64,000 nt of DNA from Limiplasma sp958448555 (GCA_958448555.1 CAUDEL010000006.1:1-64000); one strand, 5' to 3'. Shown: positions 15,549 through 24,821, counted from the first letter of the stretch. Numbers and translations: made by a program. The notes: a model not told the origin generated them from the sequence alone.

Positions 15549-17363
15549 ATGCTGACCAAACATGCCAGAAATGCAATCCTTTCTCTCGCCCTGTCCGCCC
15601 TGTTTGCCGCCATATGCCTTACGGGCCTGTTTTATCAGCCGGACCAGATGCTGTCCGACTGGCTCTATCAGGCTCCTGAGGCGCTGGACGGCAACATCTT
15701 TGTCATAGGCATAGACGACCGCGCCATGGAGGACATGGGCCCGTACCAGACCTGGGGACGCGATGTGATGGCCATGGCGCTGGAAGCGCTGAACGCGGAC
15801 CCGGACTGCCGCCCCGCGGTCATCGGGATAGATGTGCTCTATACCGGCGAATCCGACCCGGAACTGGACGCATACCTTGCCGAGGCCGCCGGCGCCTATG
15901 GCAATGTGGTCGTGGCTTCCGTCGCCAACTTTGATTCCCAGCTCGTTACGCAGGAGGACGGCAGCTTCTATATGCAGGACTATGCCATTTCCTCCTACGA
16001 GGAGCCGTATGAGGCGTTAAAGGCGGTGACAACCCAGGGGCACATCAACGCCATGTACGATCAGGACGGCGTGTTGCGGCACGGAATCCTGCAAATTGAT
16101 CTGCCTGGCGGAGAGAGTGTTCCGCTGTTCGCCTACGCCATCTATCAGAAATATGCCCTTGCGGCGGGACTGCCCACCGAGCTGGAGGTGCCCACCGATT
16201 CGCGGCATCGGTTTTATGTGGACTTCTCGGCGCTGCCCGGCGGTTTTTATGACGGGATCTCTGTGTCGGACCTGCTTTCCGGGGATTTTCCGGCGGAACT
16301 GTTTGCCGATGCCATTGTGCTCATCGGCCCCTACGCGCCCGGCCTGTCCGACTATGTGACCACCGCCATCGACCGCGCCTCGCTGATGTATGGGGTGGAG
16401 TACCAGGCGAACATGATCCACCAGATGATCCACCAGAACTTCAAGCGCGAGGTTCCAAACCTTGCGCAGGCCGCGGTACTCTTTTTGATCGCCTCGGCGT
16501 GCCTCTGGGTTTTCATCGGCGGAAGGCTCCTTCATTCAACGGTGCTGTGGGCCGTATCGGCCGGCGGTAGCGTCCTGCTTTGCAAGCTCCTTTATAATGC
16601 CGGAATCGTGCTTCATCCGCTCTGGCTGCCCCTGTGCATCACGGCCTTCTATGTGAGCGCCGTAGCGGTCAACTATGTGCGCGCCTCCCTGGAAAAACGC
16701 CGCATCTCCGAAACCTTCAAGCGCTATGTCGCCCCGGAAATCGTCGGAGAGCTGCTCAGGGAGGGTACGGATTCCCTCGGCCTGGGCGGCAAGCTGTGTG
16801 ATATCGCTGTCCTTTTTGTTGACATCCGCGGCTTCACCACCATGAGCGAGCTTCTCACGCCGCAGGAGGTCGTTTCCATTCTCAACCGCTATCTGACCCT
16901 GACCACGGATTGCATCATGAAAAACCATGGCACGCTGGACAAATTCGCGGGTGACTGCACCATGGCCATCTGGAATGCGCCCATCGCCCAGGACGACTAC
17001 GTGATGAAGGCCTGCCGGGCGGCGCTGGACATGGTGGAGGGCTCCAAGGCGCTCTCCCAGGAGCTGCTGGACAAGTTCGGCCGCACGGTTTCCTTTGGCA
17101 TCGGCGTCCATTGCGGCAGCGCCGTCGTTGGAAACATTGGCGCAGAGATGCGCATGGACTTCACCGCCATCGGCGACACCGTAAACACCAGCGCCCGCCT
17201 GGAGGCCAACGCACCGGCGGGAAAGATCTATATCAGCCGCGAGGTGGTCGACCGACTGGGCGACAGGATCCTCACAACCTCTCTGGGCGACGGCATATCC
17301 TTGAAGGGCAAGTCGCAGAAACTGGAAATCTTCCTGCTGGACGGCATTGCCGATCAGCATTGA
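15549..17363 (+). CDS. CHASE2-domain class III adenylate cyclase
   Basis: A 604-residue membrane enzyme that should make cAMP from ATP in response to an external signal. After an N-terminal helix (about 10-30) comes an extracytoplasmic CHASE2 domain (about 30-310), then three membrane helices (about 318-405) and the cyclase domain (about 415-600). All catalytic residues are visible: metal ligands D425 (VDIRGFTTM) and D469, the adenine-selecting pair K465 and T539 as in CyaC, and N546 and R550 of NTSAR. The ATG at 15549 follows GGAGGG; a GTG at 15519 has no such site. It is last in the GAF-ABC/permease/MBL/FecR run. A diguanylate cyclase is excluded, as there is no GGDEF. Confidence 0.9.
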   Translation: MLTKHARNAILSLALSALFAAICLTGLFYQPDQMLSDWLYQAPEALDGNIFVIGIDDRAMEDMGPYQTWGRDVMAMALEALNADPDCRPAVIGIDVLYTGESDPELDAYLAEAAGAYGNVVVASVANFDSQLVTQEDGSFYMQDYAISSYEEPYEALKAVTTQGHINAMYDQDGVLRHGILQIDLPGGESVPLFAYAIYQKYALAAGLPTELEVPTDSRHRFYVDFSALPGGFYDGISVSDLLSGDFPAELFADAIVLIGPYAPGLSDYVTTAIDRASLMYGVEYQANMIHQMIHQNFKREVPNLAQAAVLFLIASACLWVFIGGRLLHSTVLWAVSAGGSVLLCKLLYNAGIVLHPLWLPLCITAFYVSAVAVNYVRASLEKRRISETFKRYVAPEIVGELLREGTDSLGLGGKLCDIAVLFVDIRGFTTMSELLTPQEVVSILNRYLTLTTDCIMKNHGTLDKFAGDCTMAIWNAPIAQDDYVMKACRAALDMVEGSKALSQELLDKFGRTVSFGIGVHCGSAVVGNIGAEMRMDFTAIGDTVNTSARLEANAPAGKIYISREVVDRLGDRILTTSLGDGISLKGKSQKLEIFLLDGIADQH

Positions 17364-17394
17364 TCTCAGGGCAGGACAACCGATAATCGGGGAA

Positions 17395-18138
17395 TTAATC
17401 AGTGCCGGTGAGCTGCGGCTTTTCTTCGCGGATTGAAAGCAACAGAGAATTGTTGCGCCGGATGCTTTTGAGCTCGTCCTTGGTAAAGGCCAGGGGATAG
17501 GCCTCCAGCTCTTTGTTGGAAAGAGGCACCTTGGAAAAGAGCATTTTGGTGGTCATGGGCGCCAGCGGCTGATCCGACAGGCCCAGGAAAACGCCCCAGG
17601 TGGTTTGCTCAGTCTGAAAGGGATGGATAACCTCGATGGTCATGGTTTCGATGGGCAAGGTGATGTTTTCTATGATAAAAAAAGAAACCAGCTCATGGGA
17701 GATCAGGGAGCCGCGGTAAATGTAGCGCGAGTATTCGGGCTGGTTAAAGTCCTTCAAATTCATGTAAAAGGATGCGGCATAGCCCGTTTTTTCCGGCGTG
17801 GAATAGAAGGCCAGCAAAGAGCGGACAAGCTGCTTGATCCGGCCGTCATAATAATATGTGTAGATATAGCCGTTGTCAAAAAAGGCGATGGGGGCCTTGA
17901 CGGGCTTTTTGAAAGAGCTGTTGTAATTGGGAATGTCAAAGAAAAAGGCGGGCTCCAGATTGAGGGCGGAAGCCACCTGATCCAGGGTATTCAGGTCCAT
18001 GACGATTTCGCCGCTTTCGTACTTGTAGACGGTGGCGCTGCTTCGGCCGATGCGTTTTGCCAGCTGATCTACCGACAGGCCGTGCATTTTGCGAAAGGTC
18101 CTGAGGCGTTTGCCCACCAACGTTACCAGCTCGCTCAT
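17395..18138 (-). CDS. XRE-family regulator of the serine/cysteine operon
   Basis: A 247-residue protein with an N-terminal Cro/C1-type helix-turn-helix (about 8-62, MHGLSVDQLAKRIGRSSATV). A 170-residue C-terminal domain, rich in aromatic residues, is not recognised (FFDNGYIYTYYYDGRIK). It reads leftward, divergent from the CyuA-like gene, with a promoter at 18216-18245. The position suggests control of the operon at 18430-24821. Whether it represses or activates, and which ligand the C-terminal domain might bind, cannot be told. Confidence 0.8.
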   Translation of the reverse strand: MSELVTLVGKRLRTFRKMHGLSVDQLAKRIGRSSATVYKYESGEIVMDLNTLDQVASALNLEPAFFFDIPNYNSSFKKPVKAPIAFFDNGYIYTYYYDGRIKQLVRSLLAFYSTPEKTGYAASFYMNLKDFNQPEYSRYIYRGSLISHELVSFFIIENITLPIETMTIEVIHPFQTEQTTWGVFLGLSDQPLAPMTTKMLFSKVPLSNKELEAYPLAFTKDELKSIRRNNSLLLSIREEKPQLTGTD

Positions 18139-18215
18139 CGAAACATCCCCTTCTCGTAAAAATATAATAATTCGATGAATTGAAGATGGAATGAACCAGG
18201 AACGGCCTTTCCTAT

Positions 18216-18245
18216 ATTATAAATGAGGCATAATTATCGTGTCAA
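18216..18245 (-). promoter_or_regulatory. Promoter of the XRE regulator
   Basis: On the minus strand TTGACA (18240-18245), an 18-bp spacer and TATAAT (18216-18221). The surrounding 18160-18260 stretch is very AT-rich. The rightward promoter of the operon is not clear; TTGTTC-N19-TATACA ending near 18400 is a weak candidate. Confidence 0.72.
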
Positions 18246-18429
18246 TATAATTTTTCTACTGAATTATCTTTTAAAAAGAAATATGGATTCCTTTACACAC
18301 CCCTGCAAATATGATAAAAGGTAAGTAACATAATGCTTTGATAGGGGAAGGTAGAACAGAAAGGAAAAATGGATTGTTCTGCCGGTGTGTTTGGTGTGTA
18401 TACAAATGCGTTGTAAGGGAGAGGACAAT

Positions 18430-19779
18430 ATGACACATGCGGAAATCGGTGCGCTTCTGAAGAAAGAAATGGTGCCGGCACTTGGATGCACGGGTCCCAC
18501 TGCGTATGCGCTGGCAACGGCGTGCTGTCGGCCGTTTCTTACGGCCAAACCCAGGCAGGTGGATATCTATGTGAGCCCCGCTTTTTTGAAAATCGGCTTT
18601 GGCGTGGCCACCCCTGGAACATCCAAACCCGGTATTCCGGTTGCGGCCGCCATTGGTTTGGTAGGCGGCGATTACCGGCTTGGATTGCAGGTGCTCAAAC
18701 CCTGCACGGCCCGGGATGTCGAGGAGGCGCTTGCGCTGGAAGCCAGCGGCATCTTCAGGGTGTGCGCCGAATCCGGCAAAACGGGCGTGTATGTACGCGC
18801 CGAAGTAACCACCGAGAACGAAAAGGTGATCGCCGTCGTTGAGCACACCCATGACGGCGTTTCGCTCATTCAGGTAAACGATGAGGTTAAATACCGCTCG
18901 GAGGCCACGCAGGAAGCAAGCATCGAGGATGACCCGGCGCAGCTTTCCCTGGAGGACATCTTCAGCTATGTCAAGGCAGCGGACCCTGAGGATCTGACAT
19001 TTTTGTGGGATGCGTATCGGATGAACGTGGCGCTGGCCGAGGACGGGATCAAACGGGGCTTCGGACTGGCTACGGGCCGCGCTTTCCTGCAGGAGTGGTG
19101 GAACGGTCGCCAAGCGCCTGCCGATTTGTACGAAAATCCCCTGGCCTATTTGCCAGACGGCATTGCCGAACGCGCGAAAATTCTGGTCGCGGGCGCCTCG
19201 GATGCGCGCATGGGCGGAAGTCGCCTGCCTGCTGTGGCAGCCATGGGAGATGGCAATCAGGGCATAACGGCCACGATTCCCGTGGGTGTGGCGGCGGAGC
19301 TGATGGGCAAGGGCCGCGAGGAAAGCGTGCGCGCCCTGGCGCTCAGTTGTCTGATGCTGTTCTACATCAAAATGAAAATCGGCCGCGTCGCTGCGTTCTG
19401 CCTGTGCTCCATCGCTTCCGCGGCGGGCGTCTCGGCGGGCGTGGGATTTCTGAAAGGCATGAGCGAGCAGCAGATCAAGGCGGCGGTTAAAAATGTCGTT
19501 TCGCCGCTTTGCGGCATGCTGTGCGACGGCGCAAAAAATGCCTGCGCGCTTAAGATGGCCATTGCCACCACCACGGCGCTCTCCTGCGTGGACCTGGCTG
19601 CCAATGACGTGGAATGTGGCTTTTATGACGGCGTGGCAGACGAAACGCTGGAATATACGGTAGGATGTATTTCGCAGATCGCCACCCGGAGCATGAGCAT
19701 GCTGGACGAATGTATGGTGGATGAAATTGTGAAAAAGACGGAGCGAAAGCGCCTGGAATCGCTCAATCCAAACGTCTGA
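18430..19779 (+). CDS. CyuA/YhaM-like Fe-S L-cysteine desulfidase / serine dehydratase-type protein
   Basis: A 449-residue protein of the UPF0597 family, related to CyuA and archaeal cysteine desulfidase and more distantly to the alpha chain of Fe-S serine dehydratases. These enzymes eliminate H2S or water from an amino acid with a [4Fe-4S] cluster, giving 2-aminoacrylate and then pyruvate. Likely cluster cysteines are C20 in ALGCTGPTA and those of PLCGMLCDGAKNAC. The ATG at 18430 follows GGGAGAGG. It is first in an operon with RidA, a TRAP importer and a fused serine dehydratase. Substrate (cysteine, serine or another beta-substituted amino acid) is uncertain. Confidence 0.83.
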   Translation: MTHAEIGALLKKEMVPALGCTGPTAYALATACCRPFLTAKPRQVDIYVSPAFLKIGFGVATPGTSKPGIPVAAAIGLVGGDYRLGLQVLKPCTARDVEEALALEASGIFRVCAESGKTGVYVRAEVTTENEKVIAVVEHTHDGVSLIQVNDEVKYRSEATQEASIEDDPAQLSLEDIFSYVKAADPEDLTFLWDAYRMNVALAEDGIKRGFGLATGRAFLQEWWNGRQAPADLYENPLAYLPDGIAERAKILVAGASDARMGGSRLPAVAAMGDGNQGITATIPVGVAAELMGKGREESVRALALSCLMLFYIKMKIGRVAAFCLCSIASAAGVSAGVGFLKGMSEQQIKAAVKNVVSPLCGMLCDGAKNACALKMAIATTTALSCVDLAANDVECGFYDGVADETLEYTVGCISQIATRSMSMLDECMVDEIVKKTERKRLESLNPNV

Positions 19780-19803
19780 ACGTCAGAAAGGGAGGGAATG
19801 AAC

Positions 19804-20187
19804 ATGGGCAAGCAACACATCTATTTCTCCGACGATCACACGTCACCCTACTGCGACATGGTGGTGGTGGAGGATCGTTACCTGTTCCTGTCCGGTCTTG
19901 TTTCTCAGGACCTGGCCACGGGCGAGATGCTCTACGGCGATATCGCCTTTGAAACCAGGCAGATTCTGGAGAATTTGAAGGTGATTCTGGAGCGCTACGG
20001 GTCGGATATGCAGCATGTCATCCGGGCGGAAGTGCTTCTGAAATCCTTTGCCGAACGCGATGCGATGAACACCGAATACGTTCGGCATTTCAGCCCGGAA
20101 ACCATGCCGGCCCGCCTGTGCTTCGGCGACGTGGGACTGGCCGGGGAATGTAAAGTGGAAATCATGGTGACGGCGCAGAAAAAGTAA
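19804..20187 (+). CDS. RidA/YjgF-family enamine-imine deaminase
   Basis: A 127-residue cytoplasmic protein of usual RidA size. The conserved arginine sits in MPARLCFGDVGL, followed by CKVEIMVTA, the family's C-terminal signature. RidA proteins hydrolyse reactive 2-aminoacrylate to pyruvate and ammonia. Both Fe-S lyases in this operon would release that intermediate, so the context fits well. The ATG at 19804 is chosen because GGAGGG ends 7 bp upstream; an earlier ATG at 19798 is too close to it. No separate promoter is seen. Confidence 0.88.
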   Translation: MGKQHIYFSDDHTSPYCDMVVVEDRYLFLSGLVSQDLATGEMLYGDIAFETRQILENLKVILERYGSDMQHVIRAEVLLKSFAERDAMNTEYVRHFSPETMPARLCFGDVGLAGECKVEIMVTAQKK

Positions 20188-20198
20188 GTCGAATTCAT

Positions 20199-20222
20199 CT
20201 GCCGGCGGAGGTGCTCCGGCAG
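20199..20222 (+). other. Intercistronic hairpin ridA-dctP
   Basis: CTGCCGG pairs with CCGGCAG around a 10-nt loop, 45 bp upstream of dctP. No T-run follows. It could protect or process the mRNA. Confidence 0.5.
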
Positions 20223-20267
20223 TGAAAAATATGCGTTCCAATGGAACGGACACTAAGGAGGTACATC

Positions 20268-21281
20268 ATGAAAAACCTGTTGAAGAAGACCCTGGTATGG
20301 CTGGCTGTTCTGACGCTGGCCATCGGCATGAGCAGCGCGGCGGCCGAGACGGTCGAATGGCGTATGGCAAACCAGCACCCCGAAGGCAGCATCGCTGAGA
20401 TCGCGGACCGCGAAATCTGCGAAGCCATTGAAGAAGCCACCGAAGGCCGCGTGAAGATCACCCTGTACCCCAACAATGCCCTGGGCGATTACCTCAGCGT
20501 ATTTGACGAGATTATGATCGGCTCCATCGAAATGGGGCATATCTCCACCAACGAGGCATACGACTCCCGCCTGCTGGGCACCTTCCTGCCATACCTGTCC
20601 ACGGGCTACAATCAGCTTGCCAAGCTTTACAGCCCCGAGGGCTATCTGTTCAAGACGCTGCATGACGAGGTCTATCCCAACCTGGGCATCGAGCTGATGG
20701 GCTTCTTCTGCGAAGGCTTTGACGGTATCTGCTCCAAGGTGGAACTGACCGACCCCGCCGTGATCGGCGCTGAAAAGGGTTGCCTGCTCCGCGTGCCCGG
20801 CATGGAAACCTTTATCGAGTGCAATCTGATGCTTGGCTTCCGTACCACCACCATTCCCTACAGCGACACCTATACCGCCATGCAGACGGGCCTGTGCGAC
20901 GGCGCTTCCGGCGTGCCTGCCAGCCTTGGCTATCTCAACTTCCGCGATGTCATGACGCATTTCTATGATTACCAGCAGATTCAGGAGGCGACTTCCTTCC
21001 TGATTAACAAGGCCGCCTTTGAAAAGCTCTCTCCCGAGGATCAGGAGGCCATCCGCACGATCATTCAGGACAAATGCGCCGAAAGCATCACCCTGGCCGA
21101 GCAGGATGAGGAGAAGTACAAGGACATGTTCCGCGAGATGGGCATCACGGTTGTGGAGTTTACCGACGAGGAACGCGCCTCCTTCGCCAAGGCCTGCCAT
21201 GAGATCGTCTGGCCCAAACTGGCCAATACCTTCACCCAGGAATTCCTCGACGGATGCCTTGCGGACGCTCAGGCCGAATAA
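20268..21281 (+). CDS. TRAP transporter solute-binding protein (DctP family)
   Basis: A 337-residue extracytoplasmic binding protein. The signal peptide runs MKNLLKKTLVWLAVLTLAIG and ends near SSAAA. The mature start VEWRMANQHPEGSIAEIADR and the later FRTTTIPYSDTYTAMQTGLCDGA follow the DctP pattern, in which an arginine near the middle binds the carboxylate of an organic acid. There is no lipobox cysteine, so the protein may be kept by other means. The ATG at 20268 has AAGGAGG 7 bp upstream. The linked enzymes suggest an amino acid or hydroxy acid substrate. Confidence 0.88.
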   Translation: MKNLLKKTLVWLAVLTLAIGMSSAAAETVEWRMANQHPEGSIAEIADREICEAIEEATEGRVKITLYPNNALGDYLSVFDEIMIGSIEMGHISTNEAYDSRLLGTFLPYLSTGYNQLAKLYSPEGYLFKTLHDEVYPNLGIELMGFFCEGFDGICSKVELTDPAVIGAEKGCLLRVPGMETFIECNLMLGFRTTTIPYSDTYTAMQTGLCDGASGVPASLGYLNFRDVMTHFYDYQQIQEATSFLINKAAFEKLSPEDQEAIRTIIQDKCAESITLAEQDEEKYKDMFREMGITVVEFTDEERASFAKACHEIVWPKLANTFTQEFLDGCLADAQAE

Positions 21282-21289
21282 TCCGTTTC

Positions 21290-21319
21290 GCATCTGGGTC
21301 CCCTCGGGGGCCCAGATGC
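21290..21319 (+). other. Strong hairpin between dctP and dctQ
   Basis: GCATCTGGGTCCC pairs with GGGGCCCAGATGC over 13 bp (one G-T pair) with a CTCG loop. No T-run follows. Such hairpins often stabilise the binding-protein mRNA, giving more DctP than membrane subunits. Confidence 0.7.
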
Positions 21320-21352
21320 CCGTCTCAAGCGGAAGAAGAAGGGGGTTTTTTC

Positions 21353-21868
21353 TTGAAGGTACTCACCAAACTGGACAAGGGCATACAGGTGGTCTATGAC
21401 TATATCATGATGGCCACAGGGTGTGCCGTGGCGGGCCTCATCATCGTTTCCGCGTTCCTGCGCTATATTTTGAAAATCGATTTTTACGGCTCTGAGGAAT
21501 ACATCCTGCTTGCGGGCTTCTGGCTGTATTTTACGGGCAGCATGTCCGCCGCCCGTGACAAAAGCCACCTAAGTGCCGACATGGTGAATGTCTTTACCAA
21601 CAATCAGAAGGTGATCCGCCTGATGGCCATCGTCCGCGACGTGCTCAGCCTGGTGATCTGCTTTCTGGCGATCAGCTGGTGCTGGGATTATTTCAGCTGG
21701 CAGATGAGCCTGCACCCCGTGACCAGCGTGCACAGGATTCCCAAGACCCTGCAGCAGTTTCCGATGTGTTTCTCTTTCGTGGTCTGGGCCTTTTACCTGA
21801 TTCGAGACTGCGTCAAGGCCATTCTGGCGTTCAAAGAGATCTCCACGGAAGGAGGCGTTGAGAAATGA
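21353..21868 (+). CDS. TRAP transporter small permease (DctQ family)
   Basis: A 171-residue membrane protein with four hydrophobic helices, normal for DctQ. The motif EEYILLAGFWLYFTGSMSAA and the HLSADM that follows are typical. A TTG at 21353 is taken as start: it follows the purine-rich AGAAGAAGGGGG, and the first helix begins shortly after. No ATG is well placed. Its stop codon overlaps the dctM start (ATGA), indicating translational coupling. It bridges DctP and DctM in the sodium-driven importer. Confidence 0.87.
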   Translation: MKVLTKLDKGIQVVYDYIMMATGCAVAGLIIVSAFLRYILKIDFYGSEEYILLAGFWLYFTGSMSAARDKSHLSADMVNVFTNNQKVIRLMAIVRDVLSLVICFLAISWCWDYFSWQMSLHPVTSVHRIPKTLQQFPMCFSFVVWAFYLIRDCVKAILAFKEISTEGGVEK

Positions 21869-23229
21869 CGCCCGTCATCGCATTAGGTGTTCTGATTGTC
21901 GCCATGGTTATGGGCATCCCGATTCCGCTGTCCTTCCTGGTCTCCGCAGCGTTTATCTGCCTGGTCGGCGGATACAATCCGCTGATGCTCTTTACCTACG
22001 GCTTTAACAACCAAAACAGCATCATTCTTCTGACCATTCCGCTGTTTATTCTGGCAGGCGCCATCATCGACAAGGGCGGCATCGGCGAGAAGCTGATTTC
22101 CGGCCTTCAGCGCAAGGGAAAAGACGCTTCACCCAACGGCCTGGGCATCACGACGATTCTGGCGTGCGCCATCTTTGGCGCGGTGTCCGGCAGCGCGGCT
22201 GCCACCTGCTCCTGCATCGGCTCCATCATGACCCCGCGCCTGAAAAAGGCGGGTTACAAGGCCGGACATATCGGTGCCCTGATCTCCTCTTCCGGCGTGC
22301 TGGGCATCATGATCCCGCCGAGTATTCTCATGATCCTCTATGCCTGGGGCACCGGCACCTCCGTGCTGGCCTGCTTCCTGTCCACCATTTTGCCCGGTAT
22401 CATGCTTGTGATCCTTTTCAGCATTATCAATGCATGGATGCTCAAGCATGACAAGATGTACAAGGACAACGCCCCTGCCTCCGCCGCTTCCGAACAGGCG
22501 CTTCAGAACATGATCGCACAGGGCCAGCGCAAGGAAGCGGAAAGGGCCATCCGGGCTGCCGGCCCCAAGCAGAAAAGCAAGAGCGCCATTCCCGCAGTGC
22601 TCATGCCCATTTTGCTGCTGGGCAGCATCTACGGCGGCATCCTGACCACCACCGAGGGCGCGGCCCTGTCGGTTGTGTATTCACTTCTCATCGGTATTTT
22701 CTACTACCGCACCATCGACTGGCCTACCTTCAAGATTTCCATGCGCCAGGCCGGCGAAGCGGCCGGCACCATCATGGTCATGCTCTTTACCGTCAGCATT
22801 ATCAGCCGCCTGTATGTGACCGAAAACCTGCCCGACCTCATCCTGGGTTTCATGACGTCGGTTTCGGAAAACCGCATCATCATCCTGCTGATGATAAACG
22901 TGTTCATGGTCATCATCGGCATGCTGATGGACGATTGCAGCGGCACTGTGTTGTGCGGGCCGATCCTGCTTCCGATTGTCGCCGCGCTTGGCGTGACCCC
23001 GATCCAGTTCGCTGCTATCCTGAGCGTCAACCTGGGCATGGGCAACATCACCCCGCCGACAGCGCCCCTTCTGTATTTGGGCGGCCGCGTAGCCAACGCC
23101 GAGGTTAAGGACATGCTTGGCCCCATGTTCAAGCTGATCTTCTTCGGCTGGATTCCAACGCTGATTAACACCACGTACTTTGCTGACTTTGCGCTGTTTA
23201 TTCCCAGGCTTCTGGGCTACGTGTCATGA
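21865..23229 (+). CDS. TRAP transporter large permease (DctM family)
   Basis: A 454-residue transport subunit with about 12 membrane helices. Family features include SAAATCSCIGSIMTPRLKKAGY, IMIPPSILMILYAWGTG and the C-terminal MGNITPPTAPLLY. It has a hydrophilic insertion around residues 190-235 (KDNAPASAASEQALQ), somewhat longer than usual. Together with DctP and DctQ it forms a sodium-coupled importer of a carboxylated substrate. It overlaps dctQ upstream and the serine dehydratase gene downstream by ATGA, so importer and enzyme are co-translated. Confidence 0.92.
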   Translation: MTPVIALGVLIVAMVMGIPIPLSFLVSAAFICLVGGYNPLMLFTYGFNNQNSIILLTIPLFILAGAIIDKGGIGEKLISGLQRKGKDASPNGLGITTILACAIFGAVSGSAAATCSCIGSIMTPRLKKAGYKAGHIGALISSSGVLGIMIPPSILMILYAWGTGTSVLACFLSTILPGIMLVILFSIINAWMLKHDKMYKDNAPASAASEQALQNMIAQGQRKEAERAIRAAGPKQKSKSAIPAVLMPILLLGSIYGGILTTTEGAALSVVYSLLIGIFYYRTIDWPTFKISMRQAGEAAGTIMVMLFTVSIISRLYVTENLPDLILGFMTSVSENRIIILLMINVFMVIIGMLMDDCSGTVLCGPILLPIVAALGVTPIQFAAILSVNLGMGNITPPTAPLLYLGGRVANAEVKDMLGPMFKLIFFGWIPTLINTTYFADFALFIPRLLGYVS

Positions 23230-24821
23230 AAAAAAGCAGTATTCTAAACGATGTGCTGGGTCCTGTGATGGCAGGGCCCAGCAGCTCTCACACCGCGGGT
23301 CCTGGGAAGATCGGCCTCGCGGTCCGAAGTATGTGGGGGAAGAAGATTCGGAATGTGGACGTGGTCTATGAGCAGGGCGGATCATATCCCAGCACGCACG
23401 TGGGGCAGGGATCGGACTTCGGATTTGCCGCGGGCCTGATGGGAATGACGACCGACGACCCCCGCTTCCGGGATTCGCTCTCCCTGGCGGGGGAGCAGGG
23501 GGTCAACGTGACCTTTCGTTTTGCGGACCTGGGCCTGCCGCATCCAAACACGGCGCGCATCGACGTCGTTGAGGACGGCAAGGTGCAGTTGTCTGCGCTG
23601 AGCTTCTCCACGGGCGGCGGGACCTTTGAAATCGTGGAGATGGACGGCTTTGCCATCCGCTTTGACGGCCAGAGGGAAAAATGGTGGCTCTGCTGCGCCG
23701 ACGGGATGGAAACGGTGCGGGCGTATCTAACGGATCATGGCGTGCGGTTCACGCAGTCCAGTCTGGAGCCCGCACGCGTGAGCTGCATCACGGACCTGCC
23801 CGGAAGCGCCGTGCTCTTTGAGGTGGAAGCCTCTGCCCTGAGCGAGCGGGAGAAGCAGGATCTGACCGCCTTGTCGCGGGAGGCGGTCTATCTGCGCAAA
23901 GCCTGCCCCGTTGTGCCTGCGGCGCTGCGCCTGAATCCCGAGCCGCCCTTTGTCACCGCTGCCGGGGCGCTTGAATACGCCCGGCGCCATCCGGGTACCG
24001 GCATGCCGGCGCTGGCGCGGCTGTACGAAAGCAGCCTGAGTACCCTGAGCGCCCCGGAGGCCGACGAGCGCATGATGGATGTCTGCCGAAGCATGCGTGC
24101 CTCCATGCAGCCGCCTCCGAAAGACGACCCCGTCCAAAACCTGATCGTACCCCGAATCGCAGACCAGCTCAGCAGGCTGTCCGCCATGCCCGTGGACATG
24201 GGGGTTATGAATTCCTGCATGGCCTGTGCCGTTGCTGTGATGGAAAACAGTTGCGCCCATCGCACGGTGGTGGCCGCGCCCACGGCGGGGTCCAGCGGCG
24301 TGATTCCCGCCGCCGTCCTCAGCGTGGGTCAGTCGCTGGGCTGTACAGAGGAGCAAACGCTGGACGCCCTGTGGAACGCGGGGCTGATCGGTGCCTGGAT
24401 CGCCAATCAGGCCACCTTCGGCGCGGAGGTCGCGGGATGTCAGGCCGAAATCGGGGCCGCCGCGGCCATGGCGGCCGGCGGCGTTGTACAGCTCTTGGGC
24501 GGCGACATCGACCAGAGCATGAATGCGGCCTGCATCGCCCTGCAAAGCCTTCTTGGCCTGATCTGCGACCCCATCGGGGGCCTGACGGAATTTCCGTGCA
24601 TCGAACGCAACGTGATAGCCAGCGCCGTTGCAGTGATGTCGGCCAACATGGCGCTGTGCGGCATGAGGTCGCTCATCCCTTTGGATGAAACGATTCAGAC
24701 CATGTTGCGCGTGGGCCAGATGCTGCCCAGGGAGCTGTGCTGCACCTGTGAAGGCGGCCTTTGTACCACCCCTACGGGCCTGCATCTCGCACAGGCGGTA
24801 AAGGAACGACAGCAGACTTGA
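23226..24821 (+). CDS. Fused Fe-S L-serine ammonia-lyase (beta-alpha single chain)
   Basis: A 531-residue cytoplasmic enzyme turning L-serine into pyruvate and ammonia. The beta domain (about 1-215) starts with VLGPVMAGPSSSHTAGPGKI, the serine dehydratase signature. The alpha domain (about 240-531) has GVMNSCMACAVAVMENS, APTAGSSGVIPAAVL, AEVAGCQAEIGAAAAMAA and CDPIGGLTEFPC, providing the cysteines that hold the [4Fe-4S] cluster. Many Clostridia encode the two parts as separate genes; here they are joined as in E. coli SdaA. It overlaps dctM by ATGA, which suggests the imported compound is serine or is converted to it. Confidence 0.92.
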   Translation: MKKSSILNDVLGPVMAGPSSSHTAGPGKIGLAVRSMWGKKIRNVDVVYEQGGSYPSTHVGQGSDFGFAAGLMGMTTDDPRFRDSLSLAGEQGVNVTFRFADLGLPHPNTARIDVVEDGKVQLSALSFSTGGGTFEIVEMDGFAIRFDGQREKWWLCCADGMETVRAYLTDHGVRFTQSSLEPARVSCITDLPGSAVLFEVEASALSEREKQDLTALSREAVYLRKACPVVPAALRLNPEPPFVTAAGALEYARRHPGTGMPALARLYESSLSTLSAPEADERMMDVCRSMRASMQPPPKDDPVQNLIVPRIADQLSRLSAMPVDMGVMNSCMACAVAVMENSCAHRTVVAAPTAGSSGVIPAAVLSVGQSLGCTEEQTLDALWNAGLIGAWIANQATFGAEVAGCQAEIGAAAAMAAGGVVQLLGGDIDQSMNAACIALQSLLGLICDPIGGLTEFPCIERNVIASAVAVMSANMALCGMRSLIPLDETIQTMLRVGQMLPRELCCTCEGGLCTTPTGLHLAQAVKERQQT

